Virus record (IMG/VR): IMGVR_UViG_3300031576_000012 | Coordinates: 1 to 64,000 of that record | Strand: one strand, 5' to 3' | Source: a virus | Length of the DNA stretch: 64,000 nucleotides | Shown: piece by piece, positions 40,980 to 48,490 of the stretch | Layout of the letters: each line of letters opens with the position of its first letter | How positions within the stretch are numbered: the stretch's first letter is position 1 | The notes under the pieces: generated by a model | What the model was told of the DNA's origin: nothing | What the model saw: only the letters and a program-made list of their open reading frames with translations | Database searches by the model: none | Translations under genes and position numbers: made by a program

Positions 40980-41486
40980 TTATTTTTTTGCGTTAGCTAC
41001 AATTACTTGTAGTTCTTTTTGAACTTTTACTGGATAGTCCATATTGGTAATTATATGTCCATTGTTGTAGTGAAGTAAAGCTTTTTCTACATTACCGCGA
41101 TACTTTTTTAATAGGTGGGAGAGAAACAAAGAACCACATGCCACATTACGATCAGGGGCAAATGCTTCTTCTTTAGTAAGACCGCAAAGGTTTTTATATA
41201 TAACTGGGGTTAGCTGCATTAGCCCAACTGCACCCGAAGATTGATTATAAGCATAAGGATCACCATCACTTTCTACTTCGATAACTGCTCTTGTGATATT
41301 GGGATCAATAACTGAAAATTGGCCAATCTCAAAAGACGTTTTAGTAGCTGAAGTCTTTTTAAGGAATTCATTCTCTGTTCGGAGAATAGAAATGTCATGG
41401 AAAGCTAGAGCAAGCAACATATAGTTCATAGCAACTAAAGCTGCTAGAGCAAAAATCATATATCTATTTTGTAATGTAATTCTCAT
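40980..41486 (-). CDS. Membrane-anchored lytic transglycosylase
   Basis: 168 residues. A hydrophobic helix (about 10-30) anchors the protein; the SLT domain starts with AVIEVESDGDPYAYN, where E72 is the likely catalytic residue, then SGAVGLMQLTP and ALLHYNNG. Cuts peptidoglycan. It may serve lysis or DNA entry; no holin or spanin is adjacent. A strong promoter lies about 50 bases before the start. Confidence 0.88.
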   Translation of the reverse strand: MRITLQNRYMIFALAALVAMNYMLLALAFHDISILRTENEFLKKTSATKTSFEIGQFSVIDPNITRAVIEVESDGDPYAYNQSSGAVGLMQLTPVIYKNLCGLTKEEAFAPDRNVACGSLFLSHLLKKYRGNVEKALLHYNNGHIITNMDYPVKVQKELQVIVANAKK

Positions 41487-42154
41487 TTTATGCCTTTCGG
41501 TTTATTCAATACGTATATGTTACCTAGCTTTATATTATACGCATTTTGTTCTGATGAGTCAAGGTAAATGACCCTAATTGTATTCTTGTGTTTGCTTAGA
41601 TATTCTGCGACAAGCTTGGTCAACTCTACGTTGTTTGGTTTTTGTTCGTGTTCAGTAAGCACATTATTATATTGATAACCCCTTGATATTGCTTGAAATT
41701 CTGCGTTAAACTTAAATCCTTGAACCAATCGTAGGGCTATTTTAGCTGGGGTATCAACTAATATAGCGTCAACAGTATTCTTTTCTTTTGGTGAGGCTTT
41801 ATACATTTTGAAGTCTAGTATTTTAATCTCTCTACCTTTAGCACTATATAAGCGTGTTTTATGTAGGTTAATTAAAGAGGCTTCCTGCATCAACTCGGTT
41901 AACGATTTACCCCTGTACTGCCTGTTCTCTCTACCTACAGAGCCATAATATTTAGTCTTTAAAGAAATAAGAACTTTGTTTTGTGCTTCTATTTCAGTCA
42001 AATAAAACGAAGCTTCTTTGTGCATTTTACTTGATTGAGTGAAATCAACACTTGTAACACAAGCATTAAATGCAGCATTCAATTTTACAATACCTTCTTG
42101 ACATTTACCAACAAGGGTACTAAAGTGCGCTGCTGAATGTGTACGTCTAGGCAT
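41483..42154 (-). CDS. Hypothetical protein
   Basis: 223 residues, basic, mixed alpha/beta. Not recognised. The N-terminal half has a possible coiled coil, and the last third is beta-rich (TIRVIYLDSSEQNAYNIKL). Confidence 0.7.
   Translation of the reverse strand: MPRRTHSAAHFSTLVGKCQEGIVKLNAAFNACVTSVDFTQSSKMHKEASFYLTEIEAQNKVLISLKTKYYGSVGRENRQYRGKSLTELMQEASLINLHKTRLYSAKGREIKILDFKMYKASPKEKNTVDAILVDTPAKIALRLVQGFKFNAEFQAISRGYQYNNVLTEHEQKPNNVELTKLVAEYLSKHKNTIRVIYLDSSEQNAYNIKLGNIYVLNKPKGIK
41534..41562 (-). promoter_or_regulatory. Sigma70-type promoter for the transglycosylase
   Basis: TTGACT, 17 bases, TATAAT on the minus strand, within the last codons of the gene at 41483-42154. Confidence 0.65.
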
Positions 42155-42452
42155 TGCCTTTAGGCTCCACCTTGCTTAGAATGTCATCAATACGCTGTTC
42201 ACGTTGAGCCTCTTGTTCCTTTTGAAATACTTCAACTTGTGCCTTAGCTTGTTCTAACTTTTTATCCATACTGAGAGTCAATACCTTGTATTGCTTATCA
42301 AATTCGCTCATCACTTCATCTTTAGTAGTTAGCCTACAACTAACAAGAATGTCTGTCAAAACATCCATCATGATCCTTTGTTCAGTTAGAATCTGCATCA
42401 AAGCCATGAAATTAATCTCAACAGGTACCATATTGGGATTATTATTTCGCAT
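42147..42452 (-). CDS. Coiled-coil protein
   Basis: 101 residues from MRNNNPNMVPVEINF: a helical hairpin then a charged coiled coil (LEQAKAQVEVFQKEQEAQRE). Start chosen to follow a GGAAAAAGAAGA site; a longer frame overlaps the previous gene fully. Confidence 0.65.
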   Translation of the reverse strand: MRNNNPNMVPVEINFMALMQILTEQRIMMDVLTDILVSCRLTTKDEVMSEFDKQYKVLTLSMDKKLEQAKAQVEVFQKEQEAQREQRIDDILSKVEPKGNA

Positions 42453-42729
42453 TCTTCTTTTTCCTTTCCTGCTCTTTTTTGATCGTTGTCTTAAGCTTGG
42501 TCTCCAATTCTTTACATTCAAGTTTCTTGTCCTTACAGTTTGCATCCATATACTTAAGTCTTTGATTTACAACACCTTTTAGCATTGGATTGTCCTTCAA
42601 GAATGGATCAGCAATCTTAGTAAAACTTGTAAACCTTTGTTTCAATTCTCCTAAAATCTCTAATGATTCTGAAGACTTCTTTATCTTTTCTTTAATCTTT
42701 TGAATCTTAGTTGGTTTCTTTTTCATATA
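42442..42729 (-). CDS. Basic helical protein
   Basis: 95 residues, very lysine-rich from MKKKPTKIQKIKEKIKKS onward. Probably nucleic-acid binding, but not recognised. First gene of a transcript starting at a strong promoter. Confidence 0.65.
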   Translation of the reverse strand, partial: YMKKKPTKIQKIKEKIKKSSESLEILGELKQRFTSFTKIADPFLKDNPMLKGVVNQRLKYMDANCKDKKLECKELETKLKTTIKKEQERKKKNAK

Positions 42730-42736
42730 CCCCTCT

Positions 42737-42765
42737 ATTATATCATATATAATATTATAAGTCAA
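42737..42765 (-). promoter_or_regulatory. Consensus promoter abutting a ribosome site
   Basis: TTGACT, 17 bases, TGATATAAT extended -10, followed at once by AGAGGGG and an ATG 13 bases on. Same compact arrangement as at 12862 and 37051. Confidence 0.7.
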
Positions 42766-42932
42766 TTACTCATACAATTGTAATCTCTTTTATTTGTATA
42801 CATACTTCTTATTGTATTAATATATTGCATATAAATTAATTATAATCTACATAAATATTGTATTAACATAATTGTATCTTGTAAGAATACAATTGTAATT
42901 ATAATATATATTATAACCTTTATCTCAGCCAT
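42766..42932. other. AT-rich non-coding island with repeats
   Basis: About 165 bases of nearly pure A/T with no gene. It holds two exact copies of ATACAATTGTAAT (42772-42784 and 42887-42899) around a 10-base palindrome TACAATTGTA, two copies of ATTGTATTAA (42811 and 42857) and an inverted repeat AATTGTAT/ATACAATT. The layout fits operators between two promoters, or an origin-like region. Confidence 0.5.
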
Positions 42933-42938
42933 TGTCAA
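42910..42938 (-). promoter_or_regulatory. Perfect sigma70-type promoter
   Basis: TTGACA, 17 bases, TATAAT on the minus strand, at the end of the gene at 42935-43255 and facing the AT-rich island. Confidence 0.7.
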
Positions 42939-43255
42939 TCTAAATTATCGTATTCGATTTCAGACCCTTCATATGAGTCTTCATCACAATCTAGCCCCTC
43001 TGCCTCTTCATCTACCTTTTTAGTAATGATATCATATAGTTCTTTATCATTTAGTTTAATGTTATTGGTAACGTCTTCCCCCTCTTCAGTTCTAATTTTA
43101 AAACTAAAGTCATCTAAGAATGACATACGTACACCTCTATTACCATCAGCATCAGCCCCGTAATTGTTATCAGTAACGAAAGTGTAATCTACTTCAATCT
43201 CAAAGAAACGATAGTCATGATTGTTTCTAGTATCTGTATATACAAAATTATGATT
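42935..43255 (-). CDS. Acidic hypothetical protein
   Basis: 106 residues from MNHNFVYTDTRNNHDY: beta-rich with a strongly acidic C-terminus (EEAEGLDCDEDSYEGSE). Not recognised. GGAG precedes the ATG. Confidence 0.7.
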   Translation of the reverse strand, partial: NHNFVYTDTRNNHDYRFFEIEVDYTFVTDNNYGADADGNRGVRMSFLDDFSFKIRTEEGEDVTNNIKLNDKELYDIITKKVDEEAEGLDCDEDSYEGSEIEYDNLD

Positions 43256-43475
43256 CATTAGTCTTCTCCAAAATGGTTTTAACATACTTGCTAACCTCTT
43301 GTTCTACAAGGGGCTTATTACTCCAATCAGGTGGGAATACATTCTTGTATTCATCCTTCAAACGCATCATAGAAAATACATGAATTTCACACGCGGTATT
43401 AATAACCGTATCATGCTCTTCTGCATACGCATTATTACACATTAACATAATTAAAGCAAGTAAAATCTTTTTCAT
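43248..43475 (-). CDS. Secreted small protein
   Basis: 75 residues with a clear Sec signal peptide MKKILLALIMLMCNNAYA ending at about residue 18; the 57-residue mature part is helical. Likely acts in the periplasm. Function unknown. GGAG and a strong promoter lie upstream. Confidence 0.7.
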   Translation of the reverse strand: MKKILLALIMLMCNNAYAEEHDTVINTACEIHVFSMMRLKDEYKNVFPPDWSNKPLVEQEVSKYVKTILEKTNES

Positions 43476-43493
43476 TATCTTCTCTCCTTTTAA

Positions 43494-43522
43494 ATTTTAC
43501 GTTGTTTTACGTTCATTGTCAA
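43494..43522 (-). promoter_or_regulatory. Sigma70-type promoter
   Basis: TTGACA, 17 bases, TAAAAT on the minus strand. Its -35 overlaps the stop codon of the 58-residue gene upstream. It serves the secreted protein gene. Confidence 0.65.
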
Positions 43523-43695
43523 ATGACTCTTTTAAACAAAGAGTATCTTATAAATACATTTGGTATTTGTTGGTCTGAAGTGGGGTACTTTCCTTGCTGC
43601 CCACCACCAGGGTACCTTTGCCATGAGACCTTATTCTGTTTCTCATGCTCTTTGTTGTAAGGTATTATCCTTATCTTGTCTTTAGGTATGTTCAT
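43519..43695 (-). CDS. Small hypothetical protein
   Basis: 58 residues read directly: MNIPKDKIRIIPYNKEHEKQ then a Gly/Gln-rich loop (YPGGGQQGKYP). Joined to the membrane protein gene by ATGA. Not recognised. Confidence 0.65.
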   Translation of the reverse strand: MNIPKDKIRIIPYNKEHEKQNKVSWQRYPGGGQQGKYPTSDQQIPNVFIRYSLFKRVI

Positions 43696-43844
43696 TTCTG
43701 TATAGTCTTTCTACTGAACCCTATACTAAAACTACAGAATCCAATGAATAATGCAATAACTGTGCCAAATATAAAACCCATGTATATTAAAGAGAACACA
43801 ACTCTAAGACACTCTTTAAAAAATTCTATTACTATTTCAATCAT
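43692..43844 (-). CDS. Small membrane protein (50 residues)
   Basis: MIEIVIEFFKECLRVVFSLI then a hydrophobic run to GFCSF and a basic tail. One or two membrane helices. GGAGG lies 11 bases before the ATG. Confidence 0.65.
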   Translation of the reverse strand: MIEIVIEFFKECLRVVFSLIYMGFIFGTVIALFIGFCSFSIGFSRKTIQK

Positions 43845-43845
43845 A

Positions 43846-43950
43846 TTAATCTCTTCCTCCCAACCAATATTTAATATTATACCATATCGTTAAGGTAATT
43901 TTAATAGCATAACACATGAAGTCGTTAAATTCTTTTTTGAAATTAGCCAA
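43846..43950 (-). CDS. Small peptide gene with TTG start
   Basis: 34 residues, MANFKKEFNDF onward. AGGAG is seven bases before a TTG, and the surrounding leader shares the 16-base TTTAAATTGGCTAATT with the TTG start at 45675. Could be a real gene or a decayed copy. Confidence 0.45.
   Translation of the reverse strand: MANFKKEFNDFMCYAIKITLTIWYNIKYWLGGRD
43876..43904 (-). promoter_or_regulatory. Extended -10 promoter
   Basis: TGGTATAAT preceded at 17 bases by TTAAAA on the minus strand; about 30 bases before the membrane protein gene. Confidence 0.45.
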
Positions 43951-43967
43951 TTTAAAACTCCTTTTAG

Positions 43968-44177
43968 TTACTTACCATTGATGATTGTAAAGTCACCGTC
44001 ACCACGTACAGGGGCGATACTCCTTACTCCCATTTGACTAATGGTGTATGCCGTATCTTTCAATGACGCTTTCTTTTGTAGGTCTTTACATATTTTAATT
44101 GCATCCATCATTGTGATATTATCAATCAATGTTTCAATTACTCCATTAGACCGCTTGTATATAAGACAATTCTTCAT
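43968..44177 (-). CDS. Small hypothetical protein
   Basis: 69 residues, mixed alpha/beta with a basic middle. Not recognised. Confidence 0.65.
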   Translation of the reverse strand: MKNCLIYKRSNGVIETLIDNITMMDAIKICKDLQKKASLKDTAYTISQMGVRSIAPVRGDGDFTIINGK

Positions 44178-44189
44178 TTGTATACCCTT

Positions 44190-44441
44190 TTAGTTATATT
44201 GTTGAACATCAAATACATTACTATTAATCAATTCAATTATGACATTCCCATTTTCTAATTCATTCTCATGTTGCTTAACGAATGTTGAAATGGCCAATTT
44301 ATCAAGGCTTTTTATAATCCACTTCAATGAATGGGATGCATGTACAAAATTTTTATCTGCATGTTGTCCTTCACTGATAGCTGTTAGGTTACTATCTAGC
44401 CCTTTCAATACTTCCAATGTCCTTTGCTCTGATTCAGTCAT
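44190..44441 (-). CDS. Small helical protein
   Basis: 83 residues, helical, acidic. Not recognised. Confidence 0.65.
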   Translation of the reverse strand: MTESEQRTLEVLKGLDSNLTAISEGQHADKNFVHASHSLKWIIKSLDKLAISTFVKQHENELENGNVIIELINSNVFDVQQYN

Positions 44442-44442
44442 G

Positions 44443-44712
44443 TTACTTGCTCCCTACAAAAGGTTTATCATCGCTAGGTACTAAGTCAATCAAGTTTGCA
44501 TATTGAACTACCGGCTTTCTACCACGCTTTAGCTGCAAGCTTTCATCAAATACTTTCACTTGCTCCAATAGTGACGCGGCTATCTCATTACCCGCTTTAG
44601 CATCTTTTAATAGTTTAGTTCTAACATTGCGCCTTGTCTTCTTATCTAGTACCACACCTGATACTACTTCCCTAATTACAGTTTCACTAATTGTCGTTTG
44701 TCCCTTTGGCAT
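44443..44712 (-). CDS. AT-hook-like small protein
   Basis: 89 residues, basic. The sequence LKRGRKPVV holds an AT-hook core (RGRKP) that could bind AT-rich DNA; the helical part before it is basic. A link to the AT-rich island nearby is only a guess. Confidence 0.65.
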   Translation of the reverse strand: MPKGQTTISETVIREVVSGVVLDKKTRRNVRTKLLKDAKAGNEIAASLLEQVKVFDESLQLKRGRKPVVQYANLIDLVPSDDKPFVGSK

Positions 44713-44726
44713 GTTATCGTCCCTTT

Positions 44727-44909
44727 CTATAAGTTAATTGAAACGTCTTTAATAAAACATTCATCGCAAAATCTCACAATTGTACAAATACTATCAGCTA
44801 CTTCTTTAAATTTTTTATATTTATTTTCTTTTAATCCTTCTTTCAAAATATCATTTGATATTGTATATTTTTTATTGCATTTTGGGCAACTAGCATCATG
44901 ATATATCAT
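44727..44909 (-). CDS. Zinc-ribbon protein
   Basis: 60 residues from MIYHDASCPKCNKKYTISND: two CxxC pairs (CPKC and CDEC) about 40 residues apart. Likely zinc-binding. AAAGGA precedes the ATG. Confidence 0.65.
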   Translation of the reverse strand: MIYHDASCPKCNKKYTISNDILKEGLKENKYKKFKEVADSICTIVRFCDECFIKDVSINL

Positions 44910-44913
44910 AAAA

Positions 44914-45132
44914 TTATTCCTTTCTTTTCGTACAATCATTTAATAGTTCTAGTGTGAATGGATCAAGATATCCTTTTTGAATTCCCATTTCATCTATTGC
45001 GTCTAGCATCTCACTTGCCGCTTGATAGGCTACCTCAAGGTATCCATCTCCTGTCAATTCAGCATGGGTACCTAATGCCCCTACTGCATCATACAACTTG
45101 CCTCTTAGCCCTAGATAATCATACTTTGTCAT
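44914..45132 (-). CDS. Small hypothetical protein
   Basis: 72 residues, helical, with SEMLDAIDEMG. Not recognised. Confidence 0.65.
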   Translation of the reverse strand: MTKYDYLGLRGKLYDAVGALGTHAELTGDGYLEVAYQAASEMLDAIDEMGIQKGYLDPFTLELLNDCTKRKE

Positions 45133-45134
45133 AA

Positions 45135-45272
45135 TTACCTCACGAATGCTTTTACATATGCATGTACAGCGGGGGGAATTTGAGCAAACAAATACATTGC
45201 CCCAATAAAATATCCTACTAGCGCCAACATGATTGTTACAAATAATATTTTTTGTTTAGTTTCAAATATCAT
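45135..45272 (-). CDS. Small membrane protein (45 residues)
   Basis: MIFETKQKILFVTIMLALVG then YFIGAMYLFAQ: one hydrophobic helix followed by a polar tail. AAAGGATAATAAA precedes the ATG. Confidence 0.65.
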   Translation of the reverse strand: MIFETKQKILFVTIMLALVGYFIGAMYLFAQIPPAVHAYVKAFVR

Positions 45273-45290
45273 TTTATTATCCTTTCTTTG

Positions 45291-45422
45291 TTATAGTTGT
45301 TCACAATACTCTATTTGTTCCTCACCTATTGCCAAAATAAGAGTATCAATATCCTCCTCTTGACAGTCTACTACAAAAACTTCACCGCTTACAAGCTTTA
45401 TCTCATACGTTGAATTAATCAC
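45291..45422 (-). CDS. Small acidic protein (43 residues)
   Basis: Read from a GTG that overlaps the upstream stop; MINSTYEIKLVSGEVFVVDC then an acidic helix. GAGGAG lies 9 bases upstream. Not recognised. Confidence 0.6.
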   Translation of the reverse strand: MINSTYEIKLVSGEVFVVDCQEEDIDTLILAIGEEQIEYCEQL

Positions 45423-45423
45423 A

Positions 45424-45675
45424 TTAATTTACTCCTCTATAGTCAAAGTCTTGATATGAACATTCATTGTCTTGACTGATAATCTTTGCAATTCTATTGC
45501 CTGCCAAGTCTTCAATGTAACTGTCATGCCCTTCTACCATTGTAGTCAATAGTTCCCCTTCATCTAATAGGTCACTAATCTTTTCTAATGTATATCCTTT
45601 CTTAACTATCATAATATCTTGTGATACATGACCGCTAACTGTAAAAGATATTCTACCTGTTTTTGAATTAGCCAA
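45424..45675 (-). CDS. Small hypothetical protein, TTG start
   Basis: 83 residues from TTG, following GGAGG. Beta-rich then acidic. Shares its 5' leader with the 34-residue gene at 43846-43950. Confidence 0.65.
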   Translation of the reverse strand: MANSKTGRISFTVSGHVSQDIMIVKKGYTLEKISDLLDEGELLTTMVEGHDSYIEDLAGNRIAKIISQDNECSYQDFDYRGVN

Positions 45676-45676
45676 T

Positions 45677-45931
45677 TTAAACCTCCCTTTTAATATTCAT
45701 TATATAGTTAACTAATTTGTTAGTCAACATTTCTTGCTTTCTTTGTTTTGACACTGCCCCTATAAAAAACCTTCTCATTGAATTACCATATCTTTTTTTA
45801 TTACACTTGCCGCACATGCCCTTACCTAATCCCCTTTTTAGCATGTATTTTACTTGCGTATGATATTCTGCATTACATTGTTTACAATTTACTTTGCATG
45901 ACGTAGTTAATCCTTCAATTGGTGTTTTCAT
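45677..45931 (-). CDS. Zinc-finger protein
   Basis: 84 residues: CKVNCKQC and CGKCNKK form a compact Cys cluster; the rest is basic and helical. Likely nucleic-acid binding. Confidence 0.65.
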   Translation of the reverse strand: MKTPIEGLTTSCKVNCKQCNAEYHTQVKYMLKRGLGKGMCGKCNKKRYGNSMRRFFIGAVSKQRKQEMLTNKLVNYIMNIKREV

Positions 45932-46134
45932 TATCGTACCTCAATTTCTTCAATACTAACCCATGAGTCATTTTCAAAATGGTTTAAGTCTTCCACTGTT
46001 TTAATTGTTTCTTTTAAGTCTTCACTATATTGCTTTAAGATATCCTTTTGAAAGTTTAAAGCTTTCTTTTTTTTGTCGAATACTTCAATTTGTCTTCCAT
46101 TGTCGTATTCATGTGTTAGTACATATACTTTCAT
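45931..46134 (-). CDS. Small hypothetical protein
   Basis: 67 residues from MKVYVLTHEYDNGRQIEVF; beta strands then a coiled coil. AAAGGACAATATA precedes the ATG. Confidence 0.65.
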   Translation of the reverse strand: MKVYVLTHEYDNGRQIEVFDKKKKALNFQKDILKQYSEDLKETIKTVEDLNHFENDSWVSIEEIEVR

Positions 46135-46148
46135 TATATTGTCCTTTC

Positions 46149-46700
46149 TTAGCATCGTGTTAGATTCTCAAACAAGTACCCGTTATCATCTTGCGGCAAA
46201 CAATCGTTACGCGCTGCAAAGATAGATATTTCACATTCTTTGCACAATTCTACTCTTTCTTTAATTGACATATTCTCCCATGTTTCACATGCTAGTTCCC
46301 ATTCCATTTCAGAAAACAAGTCTTCATTAAGAATAGGGTAGCTATCTAGGCTTTCTTGAATCAATGCCCATTCAATGAATACGGGGGTTATGTTGCCCAT
46401 TTCATCTATTGGCTTAATACTAAACCCGTCAACGTGCCCTACTGCCCAATGGTTATGACTTTCCATTCTAATATGCCCTGAATTCTCAAAAGGTTTTAGT
46501 TTTTCCTCAATAACCTTTGCATTGCATTGTGTAAGTGTATCAGCGTCACGGTTTGAATAATACACTATGCCCCAATTTTCAGCGTCTTTAGGTTTACCAA
46601 ACCAAACAAAACTATCAAACTTTGCCCAATTGCCGCGTACTTCATTAGCAAACTCTAAAAGCTTTTTCGGATTAGCCAATATTTTAGACTGTTTTAGCAT
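46149..46700 (-). CDS. Hypothetical protein
   Basis: 183 residues from MLKQSKILANPKKLLEFANE. GRGNWAKFDSFVWFGKP-like middle is alpha/beta, with three cysteines near the C-terminus (CKECEIS). Not recognised. AAAAAGG site upstream. Confidence 0.7.
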   Translation of the reverse strand: MLKQSKILANPKKLLEFANEVRGNWAKFDSFVWFGKPKDAENWGIVYYSNRDADTLTQCNAKVIEEKLKPFENSGHIRMESHNHWAVGHVDGFSIKPIDEMGNITPVFIEWALIQESLDSYPILNEDLFSEMEWELACETWENMSIKERVELCKECEISIFAARNDCLPQDDNGYLFENLTRC

Positions 46701-46896
46701 GTTGCACCTTTTTGTTAAATTGTTCATTGTTTTCTATTTGATGATACCCATTTCTAAAAAATACTTGTTTCCCTATATCTTGTTTTTGCACCCTTCCAAA
46801 AAAGTCATATAAGAATATATTTTTCCCGTGTTTTGTTCTATGGGCGCTAATCATCCCTTGCCCTATATCCTGTTTTTGTATGGTGTAAACATGCAT
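46684..46896 (-). CDS. Small protein with internal repeat
   Basis: 70 residues. The motif QKQDIG occurs twice (about residues 7 and 37), and the underlying DNA is near-identical over about 16 bases. Not recognised. Confidence 0.65.
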   Translation of the reverse strand: MHVYTIQKQDIGQGMISAHRTKHGKNIFLYDFFGRVQKQDIGKQVFFRNGYHQIENNEQFNKKVQHAKTV

Positions 46897-46898
46897 AA

Positions 46899-47033
46899 CT
46901 AAGCTTTCCTTTCTTGTCTGAATAGGCTTAAAGCTTCACTCTTAGTATATCCAAAGTAAACCCGCTTGAACAAATACCCTTGCACAATATCAGTTATGAC
47001 ATATGCCCCGTGAATGTTCTTAGTGATAGTCAT
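46899..47033 (-). CDS. Small basic protein (44 residues)
   Basis: MTITKNIHGAYVITDIVQGY, then a basic helix. Read directly from a gap. Not recognised. Confidence 0.6.
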   Translation of the reverse strand: MTITKNIHGAYVITDIVQGYLFKRVYFGYTKSEALSLFRQERKA

Positions 47034-47044
47034 ATATAACCCCC

Positions 47045-47599
47045 TTATATGTAGAAAGCTTGCCCATTAGCAAGAAACGTCATTTCATTACATTGTGCTA
47101 ATTCAATCAAGCTTTCATCACTTGTTTGATGTTCAATATCACTATACCCAATTTTTTCAAACTCCATTGACAAGCTTTGCAAGAATTCAAGGCAAGCGTT
47201 TTCTATCAAGCCAATTGTTTCAGAGTTTGCCCTATTATCACAATGTGTAAAAAGTGTCATGCTGTTTTTATAGGTATAATGCCCCTTAGTCTTAACGTCT
47301 AAGCTTTCAAATTCTACAGCGTCAAGTATTTCAGGGGTTATGCCCTTGCAATGTTCTAGCACGTTTGCCCTTGTCAAATTCCCTTCGAATGCTACCCCGT
47401 CCCCTTGGCAACAACTCAATGACCAATTAGCTTTTAAATCAAGCTTTCTTTCTTCAAGTAACATTGCAAAATTATCTGAAACAATTTCATAAATAAACCC
47501 GTTTTCATATTCTGATTGTCTAAGCTTTTCAATTGCCCTTTCCTTTGCCTTTGGTTCTAATTCTTCAATGCTATAAACTGTTATTTCTACTTTTTGTAT
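47045..47599 (-). CDS. Conserved-type phage protein with ATA as only start
   Basis: 184 residues if read from ATA at 47599. The first 45 residues (QKVEITVYSIEELEPKAKER, AIEKLRQ) look strongly coding and match a phage/plasmid family I recall, which begins with a similar strand, then an A-K-E-x-A-I-E helix, and later W-S-L-S-x-C-Q-G-D-G. No ATG, GTG, TTG or CTG lies between the upstream TAG and ATA; the first ATG is at 47464, which would delete the conserved N-terminus. ATA directly follows the upstream stop, the normal start spacing here. Confidence 0.6.
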   Translation of the reverse strand: MQKVEITVYSIEELEPKAKERAIEKLRQSEYENGFIYEIVSDNFAMLLEERKLDLKANWSLSCCQGDGVAFEGNLTRANVLEHCKGITPEILDAVEFESLDVKTKGHYTYKNSMTLFTHCDNRANSETIGLIENACLEFLQSLSMEFEKIGYSDIEHQTSDESLIELAQCNEMTFLANGQAFYI

Positions 47600-47600
47600 G

Positions 47601-47858
47601 TTATAACTCGCTTTCTATTATTAAGGTTTTCAATTCTTCCCCTGTACCATCAAAAGGCATTGGTATATATCCTTCATAACACCTATTAGCATAATCTGAT
47701 ATACAAACGTCTGATAGTTCCCAATGCTTACCCGTTTTAGTAAAATATGCATATGATTCACAGTTATGATTTTCTTCATTGCATTCATTATCTTTACAAA
47801 TATCTAAACTCAATTCATTCAAGTATTTTGTTGTATTGTTCCATTGTGTTTTAGTCAT
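47601..47858 (-). CDS. Small cysteine-containing protein
   Basis: 85 residues with CKDNECNEENHNCESY, three cysteines in a polar loop, plus two more later. Not recognised. Preceded by the repeated start cassette AAAGGGGACAATATG. Confidence 0.65.
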   Translation of the reverse strand: MTKTQWNNTTKYLNELSLDICKDNECNEENHNCESYAYFTKTGKHWELSDVCISDYANRCYEGYIPMPFDGTGEELKTLIIESEL

Positions 47859-47868
47859 ATTGTCCCCT

Positions 47869-48105
47869 TTACTTTACAAGATTGTCTAAAATGGTTTGAT
47901 CTACTTCTTTGCATTCCATGCCCGAAAATTCAGTGCCTAACCATTTATTGATATGCCTTGACGTTGTAACGCTCCATTTTTTGCTTGTACGTACTACCCC
48001 TAAACCACTAATAAAAGCGGCTACGGGGGTTTTATATGAAAAGAGAATAGAGTTATTTTCTGTTTCTAGTACCGTCATGTTACTTGCGTATGGATTAATT
48101 TTCAT
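47869..48105 (-). CDS. Conserved small protein, unknown
   Basis: 78 residues ending in SVTTSRHINKWLG, a pattern I recall from small phage and plasmid proteins. Beta-rich with a basic end. AAAGGGCATAAAATG start site. Confidence 0.7.
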   Translation of the reverse strand: MKINPYASNMTVLETENNSILFSYKTPVAAFISGLGVVRTSKKWSVTTSRHINKWLGTEFSGMECKEVDQTILDNLVK

Positions 48106-48153
48106 TTTATGCCCTTTCTTGTTTGTTGTTTATTGCCCTATTCATTAAGCTTA

Positions 48154-48357
48154 CTATTCCATGCATTCAATGTCAAGCTTTATTTCAATCAATCTATTAT
48201 AAAGATTTACATGCTCTTTTGTATTTTCCTTGTCTTCTCTAATTAAGCGTAGGCTTTCACTAATCAGATAATTGATATTTTCAAGCTTTGCTTGCTTAGT
48301 CATATAGCTTGCCTTGCCTGTCTTAAAGAAGCTTAATCCGCTTTGTAGTAGTGTCAT
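48154..48357 (-). CDS. Small helical protein
   Basis: 67 residues, helical. The 48357 ATG has the repeated cassette AAAGGGGACAACATG; an internal ATG at 48303 also has a weak site. Not recognised. Confidence 0.6.
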   Translation of the reverse strand: MTLLQSGLSFFKTGKASYMTKQAKLENINYLISESLRLIREDKENTKEHVNLYNRLIEIKLDIECME

Positions 48358-48367
48358 GTTGTCCCCT

Positions 48368-48490
48368 TTACTTGTCTACCCAATTAATTAACCCAATGAA
48401 TAACGCGCCAAAATCAACATATATAATGACCATAGAAGCGATTACAGCTAGAACTATTGCCGCTATATACTCTTTACCTTGCTTTGTCAT
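48368..48490 (-). CDS. Small membrane protein (40 residues)
   Basis: MTKQGKEYIAAIVLAVIASM then hydrophobic residues to GLINWV: one membrane helix. ATG overlaps the upstream stop (TAATG). Confidence 0.65.
   Translation of the reverse strand: MTKQGKEYIAAIVLAVIASMVIIYVDFGALFIGLINWVDK

Noticed and set aside
43645-43893. 82-codon plus-strand frame
   Set aside because: No ribosome site, and it is opposite two minus-strand small genes with good starts and coupled overlaps.
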